A stretch of 64,000 bases of DNA from an uncultured Clostridia bacterium. Its GTDB lineage: Bacteria; Bacillota; Clostridia; Lachnospirales; Anaerotignaceae. The stretch lies in assembly GCA_910587735.1 (NCBI GenBank), contig CAJUNT010000008.1, forward strand, positions 1 through 64,000. The letters are read 5' to 3'. Within the stretch, counting starts at the first letter, position 1. The number at the start of each line of letters is the position of its first letter. The position numbers were made by a program, and so were the translations under genes. Below are positions 35,985-45,127 of the stretch, piece after piece. A model generated the notes under the pieces. That model was not told where the DNA came from, did no database searches, and saw only the letters and a list, made by a program, of their open reading frames with translations.

Positions 35985-36539
35985 TCAATTTCTAGGATCT
36001 TCTCTCATAGCAATAATTGTTTTATTAATTAAATCATCTAATTCCCATCCCAGCATTTCAGCTCCTTTTTTAATAATTTCTCTAGAACATCCTGCTGCAA
36101 ATGTTTTATCTTTAAATTTTTTCTTTGCAGATTTTAACTCCATATCTTGTACGCTTTTAGATGGACGCATTTTAGCTGCTGCACCTAGTAATCCAGATAA
36201 TTCATCTACTGCAAAAAGTACCTTTTCCATTTCGTGTTCTGGCTTTACATCAACAACTAATCCATATCCATGGCTTGCCACAGCATGAATTATTTTTTCA
36301 TCAATACCTCTTTCTCTCATAATTTCCTGTTCTTTTATGCAGTGTTGTTCTGGATATAATTCATAGTCTAAATCATGCAATAGACCTACAATACCCCAAA
36401 ATTCTTCTTCGTCACCATATCCTAATTCTCTTGCAAAATATTTCATAATTCCTTCTACAACTTCACCATGGTAAATATGAAAAGGTTCTTTGTTGAATTC
36501 ATTTAATAAGTTCCATGCTTCTTCTCTTGTAATATTCAT
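35985..36539 (-). CDS. HD-domain hydrolase
   Basis: 184-residue predicted phosphohydrolase. The metal ligands are visible: His in FHIYHGEVV near 21-25, HD in GLLHDLDYELYPEQH near 52-66, and a further His in HAVASHGYG near 85-93, with D in VDELSGLLGA near 115 as in the YqeK/HDIG-like groups. The substrate is unknown; nucleotides are common for this fold. A GGAAGGA site precedes the ATG and the gene forms a single unit on the minus strand between two convergent/divergent regions. Confidence 0.82.
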   Translation of the reverse strand: MNITREEAWNLLNEFNKEPFHIYHGEVVEGIMKYFARELGYGDEEEFWGIVGLLHDLDYELYPEQHCIKEQEIMRERGIDEKIIHAVASHGYGLVVDVKPEHEMEKVLFAVDELSGLLGAAAKMRPSKSVQDMELKSAKKKFKDKTFAAGCSREIIKKGAEMLGWELDDLINKTIIAMREDPRN

Positions 36540-36704
36540 GTTAATTCCTTCCTTCTATATTTTTTATTTTCTTATTAGTATAAAAGAAATAGAAATATTA
36601 TGCAATATATAATAAAATATTAGTATATTTTATCAAATTAATATTGTATTTTATTATAATAAAGTATAAAATATACTATATTGATAACAAAGGAGAGAAT
36701 ATAT

Positions 36705-37190
36705 ATGGATGTTACAAGTTTTGGAATTAATCATGATAAATTGTTAAGAGGTATTTATGTTTCTAGAAAAGATACTGTTGAAAATGGTACTTTAACAACA
36801 TTTGATGTGAGAATGAAAGAACCAAATAAAGAAATGGTAATGGATACATCTGTAATGCATACGATTGAACATTTAATGGCAACATTTTTTAGAGGACATC
36901 AAGAATGGAGTGATAAAACAATTTATGTAGGACCTATGGGATGTCGCACAGGTATGTATCTTATTTTTAAAGGAAATTTAGAACCACAAGATGTTATTAA
37001 AATTATTACGGAATCTTTTGAATATATGGCTAATTTTGTAGGAGAAATTCCAGCAGCAAAATCTTATATGTGTGGTAATTATTTAGATCATAATTTGGAT
37101 ATTACTAAAATAGAGTGTTGTAAATTTTTAGAAGAAGTATTATATCAAATAAAAAAAGAAAATTTAGAATATCCTGTACAAGGATATTAA
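36705..37190 (+). CDS. luxS: S-ribosylhomocysteine lyase (LuxS)
   Basis: 161 residues; ATG 36705 follows AAAGGAGAG, while the frame extends back to a TTG at 36681 without a site. The iron/zinc motif HTIEHLMATF (HxxEH) near 50-59, GPMGCRTGMY near 78-87 with the catalytic Cys, and the C-terminal CGNYLDH with the third ligand Cys near 125 are all present. It cleaves S-ribosylhomocysteine to homocysteine and DPD, the precursor of autoinducer-2, in the activated methyl cycle. Here it is monocistronic, with its own terminator. No riboswitch was seen before it. Confidence 0.96.
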   Translation: MDVTSFGINHDKLLRGIYVSRKDTVENGTLTTFDVRMKEPNKEMVMDTSVMHTIEHLMATFFRGHQEWSDKTIYVGPMGCRTGMYLIFKGNLEPQDVIKIITESFEYMANFVGEIPAAKSYMCGNYLDHNLDITKIECCKFLEEVLYQIKKENLEYPVQGY

Positions 37191-37206
37191 AAAATGTTTT
37201 TGAATA

Positions 37207-37248
37207 ATATTAAAAAGCTAGTGGAATAGAACACTAGCTTTTTAATAT
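37207..37248. terminator. luxS / rubrerythrin convergent terminator
   Basis: ATATTAAAAAGCTAGTG pairs with CACTAGCTTTTTAATAT (37232-37248). Poly-A and poly-T flanks suit both directions. Confidence 0.88.
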
Positions 37249-37255
37249 ATTATTT

Positions 37256-37798
37256 TTATTTAAAATATCTGTTGTAAAGACCTTGGAATGCTTTACCATG
37301 TCTAGCTTCATCTCTAGCCATTTCGTGTACTGTATCATGAATTGCATCTAAATTAGCAGCTTTTGCACGTTTAGCAAGATCAGTTTTACCTGCTGTTGCA
37401 CCGTTTTCAGCGGCAATACGAAGTTCAAGATTTTTCTTTGTGGAGTCTGTTACTACTTCACCTAATAATTCAGCAAATTTGCAAGCATGTTCTGCTTCTT
37501 CCCAAGCAGCTTTTTCATAATATAAGCCAACTTCTGGATAACCTTCTCTATGAGCAACACGAGCCATAGCAAGATACATACCAACTTCTGTGCATTCGCC
37601 TTCAAAATTTGCTCTTAAATCAGCCATGATATCTTCACTAGAGCCTTTTGCAACACCGATTACATGTTCAGCAGCCCATGTCATTTCACCAACTTGTTCT
37701 GTAAATTTATCGGAACTTGCTTTACAAATTGGACATTGTTCAGGAGCTGAATCACCTTCATGTACATAACCACATACGGAACAAACAAATTTTTTCAT
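37256..37798 (-). CDS. reverse rubrerythrin (N-terminal rubredoxin domain)
   Basis: 180-residue non-haem iron protein that reduces hydrogen peroxide and oxygen in anaerobes. The rubredoxin domain is at the N-terminus (CSVCGYVH and CPICKASS, residues about 5-30), and the four-helix di-iron domain follows with ligands in FEGECTEVGMYL, WEEAEHACKF and ARDEARHGKAF. This order is the reverse of classical rubrerythrin and is known from clostridia as a strong oxidative-stress protein. The promoter carries a PerR-like box on its -10, and the gene is a single unit with the terminator shared with luxS. Confidence 0.93.
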   Translation of the reverse strand: MKKFVCSVCGYVHEGDSAPEQCPICKASSDKFTEQVGEMTWAAEHVIGVAKGSSEDIMADLRANFEGECTEVGMYLAMARVAHREGYPEVGLYYEKAAWEEAEHACKFAELLGEVVTDSTKKNLELRIAAENGATAGKTDLAKRAKAANLDAIHDTVHEMARDEARHGKAFQGLYNRYFK

Positions 37799-37890
37799 AA
37801 TTAAAATCCTCCTTATTAAATAACATTAGAATTAGAAATAATAATTTAATATTTTTAGCAATAGTCAAGTTAAATTTAACTATTGTTAAC

Positions 37891-37927
37891 TAATAATAAT
37901 TATAAATTACATCTTTATACTTGTCAA
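37891..37927 (-). promoter_or_regulatory. rubrerythrin promoter with PerR-like box on the -10
   Basis: On the minus strand: TTGACA (37922-37927), 17 bases, TATAAT (37899-37904). TAATAATAATTATAA (37891-37905) matches the PerR box TTATAATnATTATAA at 13 of 14 defined positions and covers the -10. A palindromic stretch at 37859-37885 (CAATAGT...ACTATTG around TTAAATTTAA) would lie in the leader. Peroxide-responsive derepression is inferred. Confidence 0.72.
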
Positions 37928-37981
37928 CCTTTTTTTTATAAAATGATTTTCAATTTTTATAAAAATATGTTAAACTGATTA

Positions 37982-38016
37982 AAATGGTTTGTTGAAAATA
38001 ACTTTTCAAACCATTT
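37982..38016 (+). promoter_or_regulatory. leader hairpin before the M16 peptidase gene
   Basis: AAATGGTTTG (37982-37991) pairs with CAAACCATTT (38007-38016), extended by GAAAA/TTTTC. No T-run follows, and the ribosome site lies about 10 bases downstream, so it may act on translation or mRNA stability. Confidence 0.5.
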
Positions 38017-38040
38017 ATGTAATTGCGAAAGGAGAATTTT

Positions 38041-40965
38041 ATGATTGATTTTCAAATTGGACAACAATATTATGGTTTTTATTTAAAAGAATATTCAAAT
38101 ATAGATGATATTCATTCTAAGGGTTATTTATTTGAGCATATCCAAAGTGGAGCAAGATTATTCTATGTAAATAATAAAGATGATAATAAAGTTTTTTTTA
38201 TTGCCTTTAAAACACCTCCAGAAGATAATTGTGGGGTACCTCATATACTAGAACATTCTGTATTATGTGGATCTAGAAAATATCAAGCAAAAGACCCTTT
38301 TAATGAATTGGCAAAAGGTTCTCTTAATACTTATTTGAATGCATTAACCTATGCTGATAAAACTATGTATCCCATTGCTAGTAGAAATCAAAAAGACTTT
38401 ATGAACATGATGGATGTTTATTTAGATTCTGTTTTTTATCCTCGTATTTATGAAAATAAAGAGATATTTATGCAGGAAGGTTGGCACTATGTCTTAGAAA
38501 GTAAAGAAGCACCTTTAACAATAAAAGGAATTGTGTATAATGAAATGAAAGGGGCATTATCTGACCCTGAAAGTATATTAAATAATGCAATATCAAGGAG
38601 TCTTTTTCCTAAAACAACATATGGATTTGAATCTGGAGGTAATCCAGATGATATACCTAATTTGACATATGAAAGTTTTTTAAATTTTCATAGAAAATAT
38701 TATCATCCATCAAATAGCTACATTTATTTATATGGTAATATGGAAATTGAGAAACAATTAAAATGGATAGATGAGGAATATTTGAGTAAGTTTCAAAAAA
38801 AAGATTTTGACTTGCAAATTCATTTAGAAGATAATTTTTCTAATATGGTTTTTTTAGAAGATACATTTTCTGTTAATACAAAAAAAGATAGTATTAGAAA
38901 TACATTTCTTTCTTACAATGTACGTATTGGAAAGTCAACTAATCCTACATTGATACTTGCATGGGATATATTAAGCTATATTTTATTAGAAACAAATGCT
39001 TCTCCGTTAAAAAAAGCACTGATAGATGCTGGTATTGCGGATGAGACAGAATGCTGGTTTGATTCATCTAGTTATGATATGGTATTTAGCATTATAGCAA
39101 AGAAATCCGAAAAAGAAAATGTTTCAGCTTTTCAGAATATTGTAGAAAAAACATTAAGTAATATTGTAAAAAATGGTATTGATAAAGAATTGATTAAATC
39201 AACATTAAATAGATGGGAGTTTTATTTAAAAGAGGAGTATTTTGGAAGCAGACCTAAGGGACTCACTTATGGTATGAAATTGATGAAAAGTTGGTTACAT
39301 GGTAAGAGTCCTATAGAACCACTATGTCATTGGAACCATTTTCAAGAAGTAAAAACTTTAGCTTTGACAACAAAGTATTTTGAAAATTTAATTGAAACGT
39401 TAATATTACAAAATAATAATAAAAGCATAGTAATTGTTTCTCCTGAAAATGGAAAGCAAGATTACATTGAACAGAAGTTTTTGAAGGAAATGAAAAGAAT
39501 AAAAAATAGTTTATCTGAAAGTCAAATTGAGCAATTAGTTCTTGAAAATAGGTTATTGGAAGAATATCAATCTACACCAGATAGTAAAGAGGTTATAAAT
39601 CAGATACCGTTTTTACAAATAAATGAAATCAATAAAAATGCTGAAATTCTTCCTACTCAGAAAGTTCAAGAGGAATATCAAATGATTTTTACACCTTTGG
39701 ATACAAATGGAATTATATATTCTCAATTGCTATTTAATACTTCTTGTGTACCAGAAAATTTATTACATTATGCTAGTCTTTTAGTGCATATAATAGGGAA
39801 ATTAGATACGATGCAGTATAATTTTGAACAATTATCATTAGAGATTAATTTTTATACTGGAGGCATTAATTTAAGTAATGATATTTATTCTACTTCAAAG
39901 CAAAACTATAATTCATTTATAACAATTAATGGAAAATTTTTGAAAAAAAATATAAAAAAAGCTTTTAATATTATAAAAACTATACTATTTGAAACAAATT
40001 TTAATCAAAAAGAAAATTTAATAAAGTTAATTAAATCTGCAAAAGTATATTCAGAAAATTATTTACAAAATGCTCCCCATTTGGTAGGTATTTCTAGAAG
40101 TATGGGACATATTGCTATGGGTGCTAGAATGAAAGAAGAAGTATCAGGGATAACATTTTATCATTTTTTAATTAAAGCTGAACAAGAAGCAGAAAGAAAT
40201 ATAGATATGTTAATTTCAAAATTGAAAGAAGTATATTCCTATATATTTACAAAACAAAATATCATTATTGCTGTTACTTGTGAAGAATCTAGCTTACATT
40301 ATTATAAACGAGAAATAAAACAATTATATGATATGCTTTTAGATAAACCAACATTAAAAAAGCAAAATTATCAATTTTTATTGCAGAATAAGCAAGAAGG
40401 ATTAATAAGTTCTTTTAAGGTGCAATATAATATTCAATCTGGTAATTTAGAAGATTATGGGTATAGTTACTCTGGCAAATTGGCTGTATTAAAAACAATA
40501 CTAGATTTAGAATATTTATGGAATAGTGTTCGTGTGCAAGGAGGGGCTTATGGATGTTATTGTCGTTTCTTGAAAAATGGAAATGCTTATTTTTATTCTT
40601 ATAGAGATCCTAATATACAAAAAACGTACAATACTTATGAAAAAATGGCTGTATTTTTGGAAAAATTTTGTAATACAAATGTAGATTTGAGAAAATATAT
40701 ATTGGGTGCTATCAATGCAATAGATAAGCCATTAGGAAATGAAGAAAAGTCAGACTTAGTTGTAGCTAGATATTTAACTGGTATCACACCAGAAGTACAA
40801 CAGAAAGAACGAAATGAAATTTTAACGACCACAATAGATGATATGCGAAAATATATTTTATTATTGGAAAAAATAATGAATCAACAAAATATTTGTACAA
40901 TTGGAAATAATGAAGTAATATGTAAAAATAAAGAACTTTTTTCAGAAATATTACCATATATATAA
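38041..40965 (+). CDS. M16-family zinc peptidase (presequence-protease-like)
   Basis: 974 residues from ATG 38041 (AAAGGAG site), the length of PreP/M16C peptidases. The inverted zinc motif HILEHSVLCGS (HxxEH) is near residues 68-78 and the downstream Glu lies in GIVYNEMKGALSDPES near 165-180. The four-domain clamshell fold is expected, with the C-terminal half carrying the partner RxxxY-like element. It should degrade short unstructured peptides in the cytoplasm, since no signal peptide is present. It stands alone upstream of purMND, and the hairpin after it may end its transcript. Confidence 0.92.
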   Translation: MIDFQIGQQYYGFYLKEYSNIDDIHSKGYLFEHIQSGARLFYVNNKDDNKVFFIAFKTPPEDNCGVPHILEHSVLCGSRKYQAKDPFNELAKGSLNTYLNALTYADKTMYPIASRNQKDFMNMMDVYLDSVFYPRIYENKEIFMQEGWHYVLESKEAPLTIKGIVYNEMKGALSDPESILNNAISRSLFPKTTYGFESGGNPDDIPNLTYESFLNFHRKYYHPSNSYIYLYGNMEIEKQLKWIDEEYLSKFQKKDFDLQIHLEDNFSNMVFLEDTFSVNTKKDSIRNTFLSYNVRIGKSTNPTLILAWDILSYILLETNASPLKKALIDAGIADETECWFDSSSYDMVFSIIAKKSEKENVSAFQNIVEKTLSNIVKNGIDKELIKSTLNRWEFYLKEEYFGSRPKGLTYGMKLMKSWLHGKSPIEPLCHWNHFQEVKTLALTTKYFENLIETLILQNNNKSIVIVSPENGKQDYIEQKFLKEMKRIKNSLSESQIEQLVLENRLLEEYQSTPDSKEVINQIPFLQINEINKNAEILPTQKVQEEYQMIFTPLDTNGIIYSQLLFNTSCVPENLLHYASLLVHIIGKLDTMQYNFEQLSLEINFYTGGINLSNDIYSTSKQNYNSFITINGKFLKKNIKKAFNIIKTILFETNFNQKENLIKLIKSAKVYSENYLQNAPHLVGISRSMGHIAMGARMKEEVSGITFYHFLIKAEQEAERNIDMLISKLKEVYSYIFTKQNIIIAVTCEESSLHYYKREIKQLYDMLLDKPTLKKQNYQFLLQNKQEGLISSFKVQYNIQSGNLEDYGYSYSGKLAVLKTILDLEYLWNSVRVQGGAYGCYCRFLKNGNAYFYSYRDPNIQKTYNTYEKMAVFLEKFCNTNVDLRKYILGAINAIDKPLGNEEKSDLVVARYLTGITPEVQQKERNEILTTTIDDMRKYILLLEKIMNQQNICTIGNNEVICKNKELFSEILPYI

Positions 40966-41047
40966 TTGATTTTGTAGAAAATATTGTTTTTATTGCTTTT
41001 TTGTGTAAATTATGATATAAATAAAAGTAGGGATATGGTTTCATTTT

Positions 41048-41087
41048 GTAAAACAGGTTTCAAAAACGGAATCTGTTTTACTTTTTT
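41048..41087 (+). terminator. strong terminator, possible purMND leader attenuator
   Basis: GTAAAACAG/CTGTTTTAC, extended by GTTTC/GGAAT to about 14 bp, then TTTTTT (41082-41087). A promoter-like pair (TTGCTT 40993-40998, TATAAA 41016-41021, 17 apart) lies just upstream, so the hairpin falls either at the end of the M16 gene or inside the pur leader, 30 bases before the purM ATG. Confidence 0.75.
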
Positions 41088-41117
41088 AAAACATTATTAT
41101 GATAAGGAGGAAAAAAA

Positions 41118-42155
41118 ATGGGGCTTGATTATAAAGATGCAGGTGTAGATGTAGAAGCTGGATATAAATCTGTAAAGTTAATGAGGGAACATGTAAAAAG
41201 CACATTCCGTAAAGAAGTATTGGGGGATATTGGTGGGTTTGGAGGGATGTTTTCTCTTGCAAATTTACAGATGAAGGAACCTATACTTATTTCTGGAACA
41301 GATGGTGTAGGAACAAAATTAAAATTAGCTTTTATACAAGATAAGCATACTACTGTTGGTATTGACTGTGTTGCCATGTGTGTTAATGATATCATTTGTA
41401 ATGGAGCACAACCCTTATTTTTTTTAGATTATATTGCTTGTGGAAAAAATGTACCTGAACGAATTGCTGAAATTGTGAGTGGTATAGCAGAAGGATGTCG
41501 TCAAGCTGGTTGTGCCTTAATTGGTGGTGAAACAGCAGAAATGCCTGGATTTTATACACAAAATGAATATGATATGGCTGGATTTGCAGTAGGTGTAGTA
41601 GACAGAGAAAATATTATTGATGGAAAAAATATTGTTGAGGGAGATGTTATTATTGGATTACCTTCTAGTGGTATTCATAGTAATGGATATTCTCTTGTTA
41701 GAAAGATTTTCCGTCCTTCTGAAACTAGTTGTAAAGAATTTGTAACTTCTTTAAATGAAACATTAGGAGAAACACTTTTAAAACCCACAAAAATTTATGT
41801 AAAAGAAATTCTTAATTTAATTGAAAAAATAGAAGTTAAAGGAATTAGTAATATTACTGGTGGTGGATTTATAGAAAATATTCCAAGATGCATTCCAAAA
41901 GATAGAAATCTTTGCGCATACATAGAAGAGGGAACATGGCCTGTATTGCCTATATTTGATTTAATGCAAAAAACGGGTGATATTAATAGAATGAGTATGT
42001 ATAATACATTTAATATGGGAATTGGTATGATTTGTGTTGTTGCTAAAGAAAATGCTGAAGCAACATTAAATATACTCCATGAAATGGGAGAAGAAGGATA
42101 TATCATAGGTAAAATAATATCTAGCGAAAAAGAGGTAGAAATATGCTTAAAATAG
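41118..42155 (+). CDS. purM: phosphoribosylformylglycinamidine cyclo-ligase
   Basis: AIR synthetase, 345 residues, the fifth step of purine synthesis (ATP-dependent closure of FGAM to AIR). The glycine-rich GDIGGFGGMF near 36-45, ISGTDGVGTKL near 57-67, GGETAEMPGFY near 134-144 and LPSSGIHSNGYSLVR near 178-192 are PurM signatures. AAGGAGG site. It overlaps purN by 13 bases. The other pur genes needed before and after this step are not in the window. Confidence 0.96.
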   Translation: MGLDYKDAGVDVEAGYKSVKLMREHVKSTFRKEVLGDIGGFGGMFSLANLQMKEPILISGTDGVGTKLKLAFIQDKHTTVGIDCVAMCVNDIICNGAQPLFFLDYIACGKNVPERIAEIVSGIAEGCRQAGCALIGGETAEMPGFYTQNEYDMAGFAVGVVDRENIIDGKNIVEGDVIIGLPSSGIHSNGYSLVRKIFRPSETSCKEFVTSLNETLGETLLKPTKIYVKEILNLIEKIEVKGISNITGGGFIENIPRCIPKDRNLCAYIEEGTWPVLPIFDLMQKTGDINRMSMYNTFNMGIGMICVVAKENAEATLNILHEMGEEGYIIGKIISSEKEVEICLK

Positions 42156-42766
42156 GTATTTTAGTTTCTGGTGGAGGAACAAATTTTCAAGCTATTGTGG
42201 ATGCTATTGAAACAGGAAATTTAGTAGATACAGAAATTGTAACTCTTGTAAGTTCTAATCCAAACGCTTATGCTTTAGAACGAGCAAAAAGACATAATAT
42301 TGATGCTGTTTGTATTAGAAAAAAAGATTATGATACAGATATATTATATCAACAAGCACTTATTGATCATATGAAAAATAAAAATGTAGGATTGATAGTT
42401 ATGGCTGGTTTTATGGTTGTAATAGGTTCTTTATTTATTAAAGAATTTGAAAATAGAATTATTAATATCCATCCTTCTTTGATACCTTCTTTTTGTGGAA
42501 ATGGTTATTATGGTTTAAAAGTTCATGAAGCTGCTTTAAAAAAAGGAGTAAAAGTTACTGGTGCAACGGTACATTTTGTAACAGAGGAAACAGATGCAGG
42601 TCCTATTATTATGCAAAAGCCTGTTTTTATTTTAGATGAAGATACACCTGAATTATTACAAAAACGAGTTATGGAAGAAGCAGAGTGGAAGATATTACCT
42701 AGAACTATACAGTTATTTGCACATAACCGTTTGAAAGTAATTGGAAATCATGTTAAAATACTTTAA
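42143..42766 (+). CDS. purN: phosphoribosylglycinamide formyltransferase
   Basis: GART, 207 residues, transfers formyl from 10-formyl-THF to GAR. GILVSGGGTNFQAIVDAI at the N-terminus binds the substrate phosphate, and NIHPSLIPSF near 107-116 holds the catalytic Asn-His with the later Asp in TEETDAGPII near 148-157. The folate-loop pattern VTGATVHFV precedes it. The 13-base overlap with purM and the 20-base gap to purD mark one operon. Confidence 0.95.
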   Translation: MLKIGILVSGGGTNFQAIVDAIETGNLVDTEIVTLVSSNPNAYALERAKRHNIDAVCIRKKDYDTDILYQQALIDHMKNKNVGLIVMAGFMVVIGSLFIKEFENRIINIHPSLIPSFCGNGYYGLKVHEAALKKGVKVTGATVHFVTEETDAGPIIMQKPVFILDEDTPELLQKRVMEEAEWKILPRTIQLFAHNRLKVIGNHVKIL

Positions 42767-42786
42767 ATTTAGGAGGAAAATAGATA

Positions 42787-44055
42787 ATGAAAATTTTGGT
42801 TGTAGGCGGTGGTGGTAGGGAACATGCAATTATATGGAAATTGAAGCAAAGTTCTATTGTAGATAAGATTTATTGTGCACCTGGAAATGCAGGTATTTCT
42901 GAATTAGCAGAATGTGTTCCTATTAGTGCAATGGAATTTGATAAGTTAATTTCTTTTGTAAAAGAAAATGATATTGATTATACAATTATAGGAATGGATG
43001 ATCCTTTAGCAGGAGGTATTGTAGATGCCTTTGAAAATGCAAATTTAAAAGTATTTGGTCCTAGAAAAAATGCTGCTATATTGGAAAGCAGTAAAGCCTT
43101 TGCAAAGAATTTAATGAAAAAATATAATATCCCAACTGGTGCATATGAAACATTTGATAATTATGAAGCTGCAAAAATATACTTAGAAAAACAAGATATG
43201 CCTATTGTATTAAAAGCAGATGGACTAGCATTAGGAAAGGGTGTTTTAATTTGTAAGACATTAGAAGAAGCGCAACAAGGTCTAAAAGAAATAATGCAAG
43301 AGCATAAATTTGGTGCTGCTGGAAATACTGTTATAATTGAAGAATTTTTAGAAGGACCAGAAGTTTCGATATTATCATTTTGTGATGGAAAAACAATTAT
43401 TCCTATGGTAAGTGCTCAAGATCATAAAAGAGCTTTTGATAATGATAAGGGCTTGAATACTGGTGGTATGGGGACATTTTCACCAAGTAAATTTTATACC
43501 AATGAAATGGCAAAAGAATGTATGAAAACAATTTTTCAACCAACTGTTGATGCTATGTTAAAAGAAAATAGACCATTTGTAGGTATTATTTATTTTGGAT
43601 TAATGTATACTAAAAATGGAATGAAAGTAATTGAATATAATGCACGCTTTGGTGACCCCGAAACACAAGTTATATTACCAAGATTAAAAACAGATTTATT
43701 AGATATTATGTTAGCTTGTACAAATGGTACATTAGATAATATGAATATTGAATGGTACAATAATGCTGCTGTTTGTGTTATATTAGCCAGTGGAGGATAT
43801 CCTGTGTCCTATACAAAGGGTTATGAAATTACAGGTTTACAAAAGATTTCTGAAAAGAAAAATATGATTGTATTTCATGCTGGTACAGATAAAAAAGGAG
43901 GAAAAATTGTAACTTCTGGTGGTCGTGTACTTGGTATTACTGGCATTGGAGATAATATAGATGAAGCAATTAAAACAGCTTATGAAGGTGTGGAAATTGT
44001 TAATTTTAATCAAAAGCATTTTAGAACTGATATTGGAAAAAAAGACTATAAATAA
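42787..44055 (+). CDS. purD: phosphoribosylamine-glycine ligase
   Basis: GAR synthetase, 422 residues, an ATP-grasp enzyme. VVGGGGREHAIIWKL opens the protein, KADGLALGKGV near 143-153 is the ATP loop, HKRAFDNDKGLNTGGMGTFS near 216-235 and YNARFGDPETQ near 284-294 complete the active site. It makes GAR, the substrate of PurN encoded just upstream, so steps two, three and five of the pathway are grouped. Perfect terminator downstream. Confidence 0.96.
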   Translation: MKILVVGGGGREHAIIWKLKQSSIVDKIYCAPGNAGISELAECVPISAMEFDKLISFVKENDIDYTIIGMDDPLAGGIVDAFENANLKVFGPRKNAAILESSKAFAKNLMKKYNIPTGAYETFDNYEAAKIYLEKQDMPIVLKADGLALGKGVLICKTLEEAQQGLKEIMQEHKFGAAGNTVIIEEFLEGPEVSILSFCDGKTIIPMVSAQDHKRAFDNDKGLNTGGMGTFSPSKFYTNEMAKECMKTIFQPTVDAMLKENRPFVGIIYFGLMYTKNGMKVIEYNARFGDPETQVILPRLKTDLLDIMLACTNGTLDNMNIEWYNNAAVCVILASGGYPVSYTKGYEITGLQKISEKKNMIVFHAGTDKKGGKIVTSGGRVLGITGIGDNIDEAIKTAYEGVEIVNFNQKHFRTDIGKKDYK

Positions 44056-44062
44056 AAAATTA

Positions 44063-44097
44063 ACACATACATAATGTCTTTATTATGTATGTGTTTT
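44063..44097 (+). terminator. purMND terminator
   Basis: ACACATACATAAT (44063-44075) pairs perfectly with ATTATGTATGTGT (44082-44094), then T-rich. Confidence 0.9.
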
Positions 44098-44115
44098 TAA
44101 TTGTAAAAATAAAAA

Positions 44116-44163
44116 AATATATATTTATTCGTAAAAGTTGTATTTTACGAATAAATATATATT
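44116..44163. repeat. perfect 21-bp inverted repeat, intergenic
   Basis: Two exact 21-base complementary arms with the core TTATTCGTAAAA flank the loop GTTGTA. It lies between convergent genes and after an already complete terminator, has no T-run, and is longer than any terminator here except the 49.4-kb one. Purpose unknown. Confidence 0.8.
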
Positions 44164-44217
44164 GGTAAAAATATATTATACTATTCCCCTATCAATTTAA
44201 ATTTATTTTATTTTTTA

Positions 44218-44820
44218 TTAGTCTTCTTTTAAATATCCTAATTTTACAGCTAAATTTAAAAGTGTTACAAAATAATTTGCAATTTCTTTAGGTCCAGATA
44301 ACATTTTCTCATTTCTTTTTAATACTTGATTTTTTGTAATGTTATTTTCAATCCATAATTTTCCCTCTGTTTCAAAATTCAACATAATTGGTTGAAGTCT
44401 ATCTAAAATATTTGCAAAGATGGCTTCTTTAGATTTTCCTTCTTCAAATTCATACCATAAAGATTTATATTCTTGTGCTTGATTATTAGGTAATATATGA
44501 TAAATACGTTCGGCAGCTTTTTGTTCTCTGCTATATTTATCTTCATTCGCTTTTTTATCATAGCAAAATGTATCACCAGCATCAATTTCTACTAAATCAT
44601 GCATTAATACCATTTTAATAACTTTTAACAAATTAATATTTTTATCAAAATATTCTCCTAAAATGATTGCCATAATCGCTAAATGCCAAGAATGTTCTGC
44701 ATCATTTTCTTTTCTTGTACCATCAGCTAAATATGTTTGTCTAATAATACTCTTAATTTTATCAATTTCTAATATAAATTCAATTTGTTTTTCTAAACGA
44801 TTTTCTTGTTGTTTGTTCAT
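44218..44820 (-). CDS. HD-domain phosphohydrolase (YfbR/HDDC2-like)
   Basis: 200-residue HD protein. ENDAEHSWHLAIMAIILGEY near residues 37-56 holds the first His and MVLMHDLVEIDAGDT near 70-84 the HD pair followed by the EIxxGD motif typical of 5'-deoxynucleotidase-like YfbR/HDDC2 proteins; NILDRLQPIMLN near 138-149 supplies the last Asp. It probably hydrolyses deoxynucleoside monophosphates, which is inference. It is a single gene on the minus strand, convergent with purD. A GAAAGGA site precedes the ATG. Confidence 0.87.
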   Translation of the reverse strand: MNKQQENRLEKQIEFILEIDKIKSIIRQTYLADGTRKENDAEHSWHLAIMAIILGEYFDKNINLLKVIKMVLMHDLVEIDAGDTFCYDKKANEDKYSREQKAAERIYHILPNNQAQEYKSLWYEFEEGKSKEAIFANILDRLQPIMLNFETEGKLWIENNITKNQVLKRNEKMLSGPKEIANYFVTLLNLAVKLGYLKED

Positions 44821-44956
44821 TTTTTTATTCCTTTCTCATTTTAATAAATTGTTTTCTTTCTTAATTATTTTAAAATATTTCTATAATTTTACTATTTTTC
44901 TAAATAAAAGTAAATATTCTTGATATTAATTCATTAACCTTTCCAATAAAAATCAC

Positions 44957-44986
44957 TAGACAAATAGAAGGAATATAGTGTATAGT
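44957..44986 (+). promoter_or_regulatory. probable promoter of the CAP-domain gene
   Basis: TAGACA (44957-44962), 18 bases, TATAGT (44981-44986). The leader to the GTG at 45128 is about 135 bases, very AT-rich, and holds a short direct repeat of ATGTAAAAC. I see nothing else in 44821-45127. Confidence 0.45.
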
Positions 44987-45127
44987 ATATTTATGTAAAA
45001 CAAATTTATAATTACATAATCTATGTAAAACCATCATCTAAGAAGTAATTGATTATTCTAATAAAATCTTAACTATAAAAAACTCTAATTACATTATTTT
45101 TAAATATTTAATAAGGAGGCTTTTTCA

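Noticed and set aside
36540..36704. SAM or SAH riboswitch before luxS
   Set aside because: The region is nearly all A/T and shows no conserved stems.
41028..41117. Purine riboswitch before purM
   Set aside because: The strip is too short and lacks the three-way junction with the conserved core; only a plain hairpin is seen.
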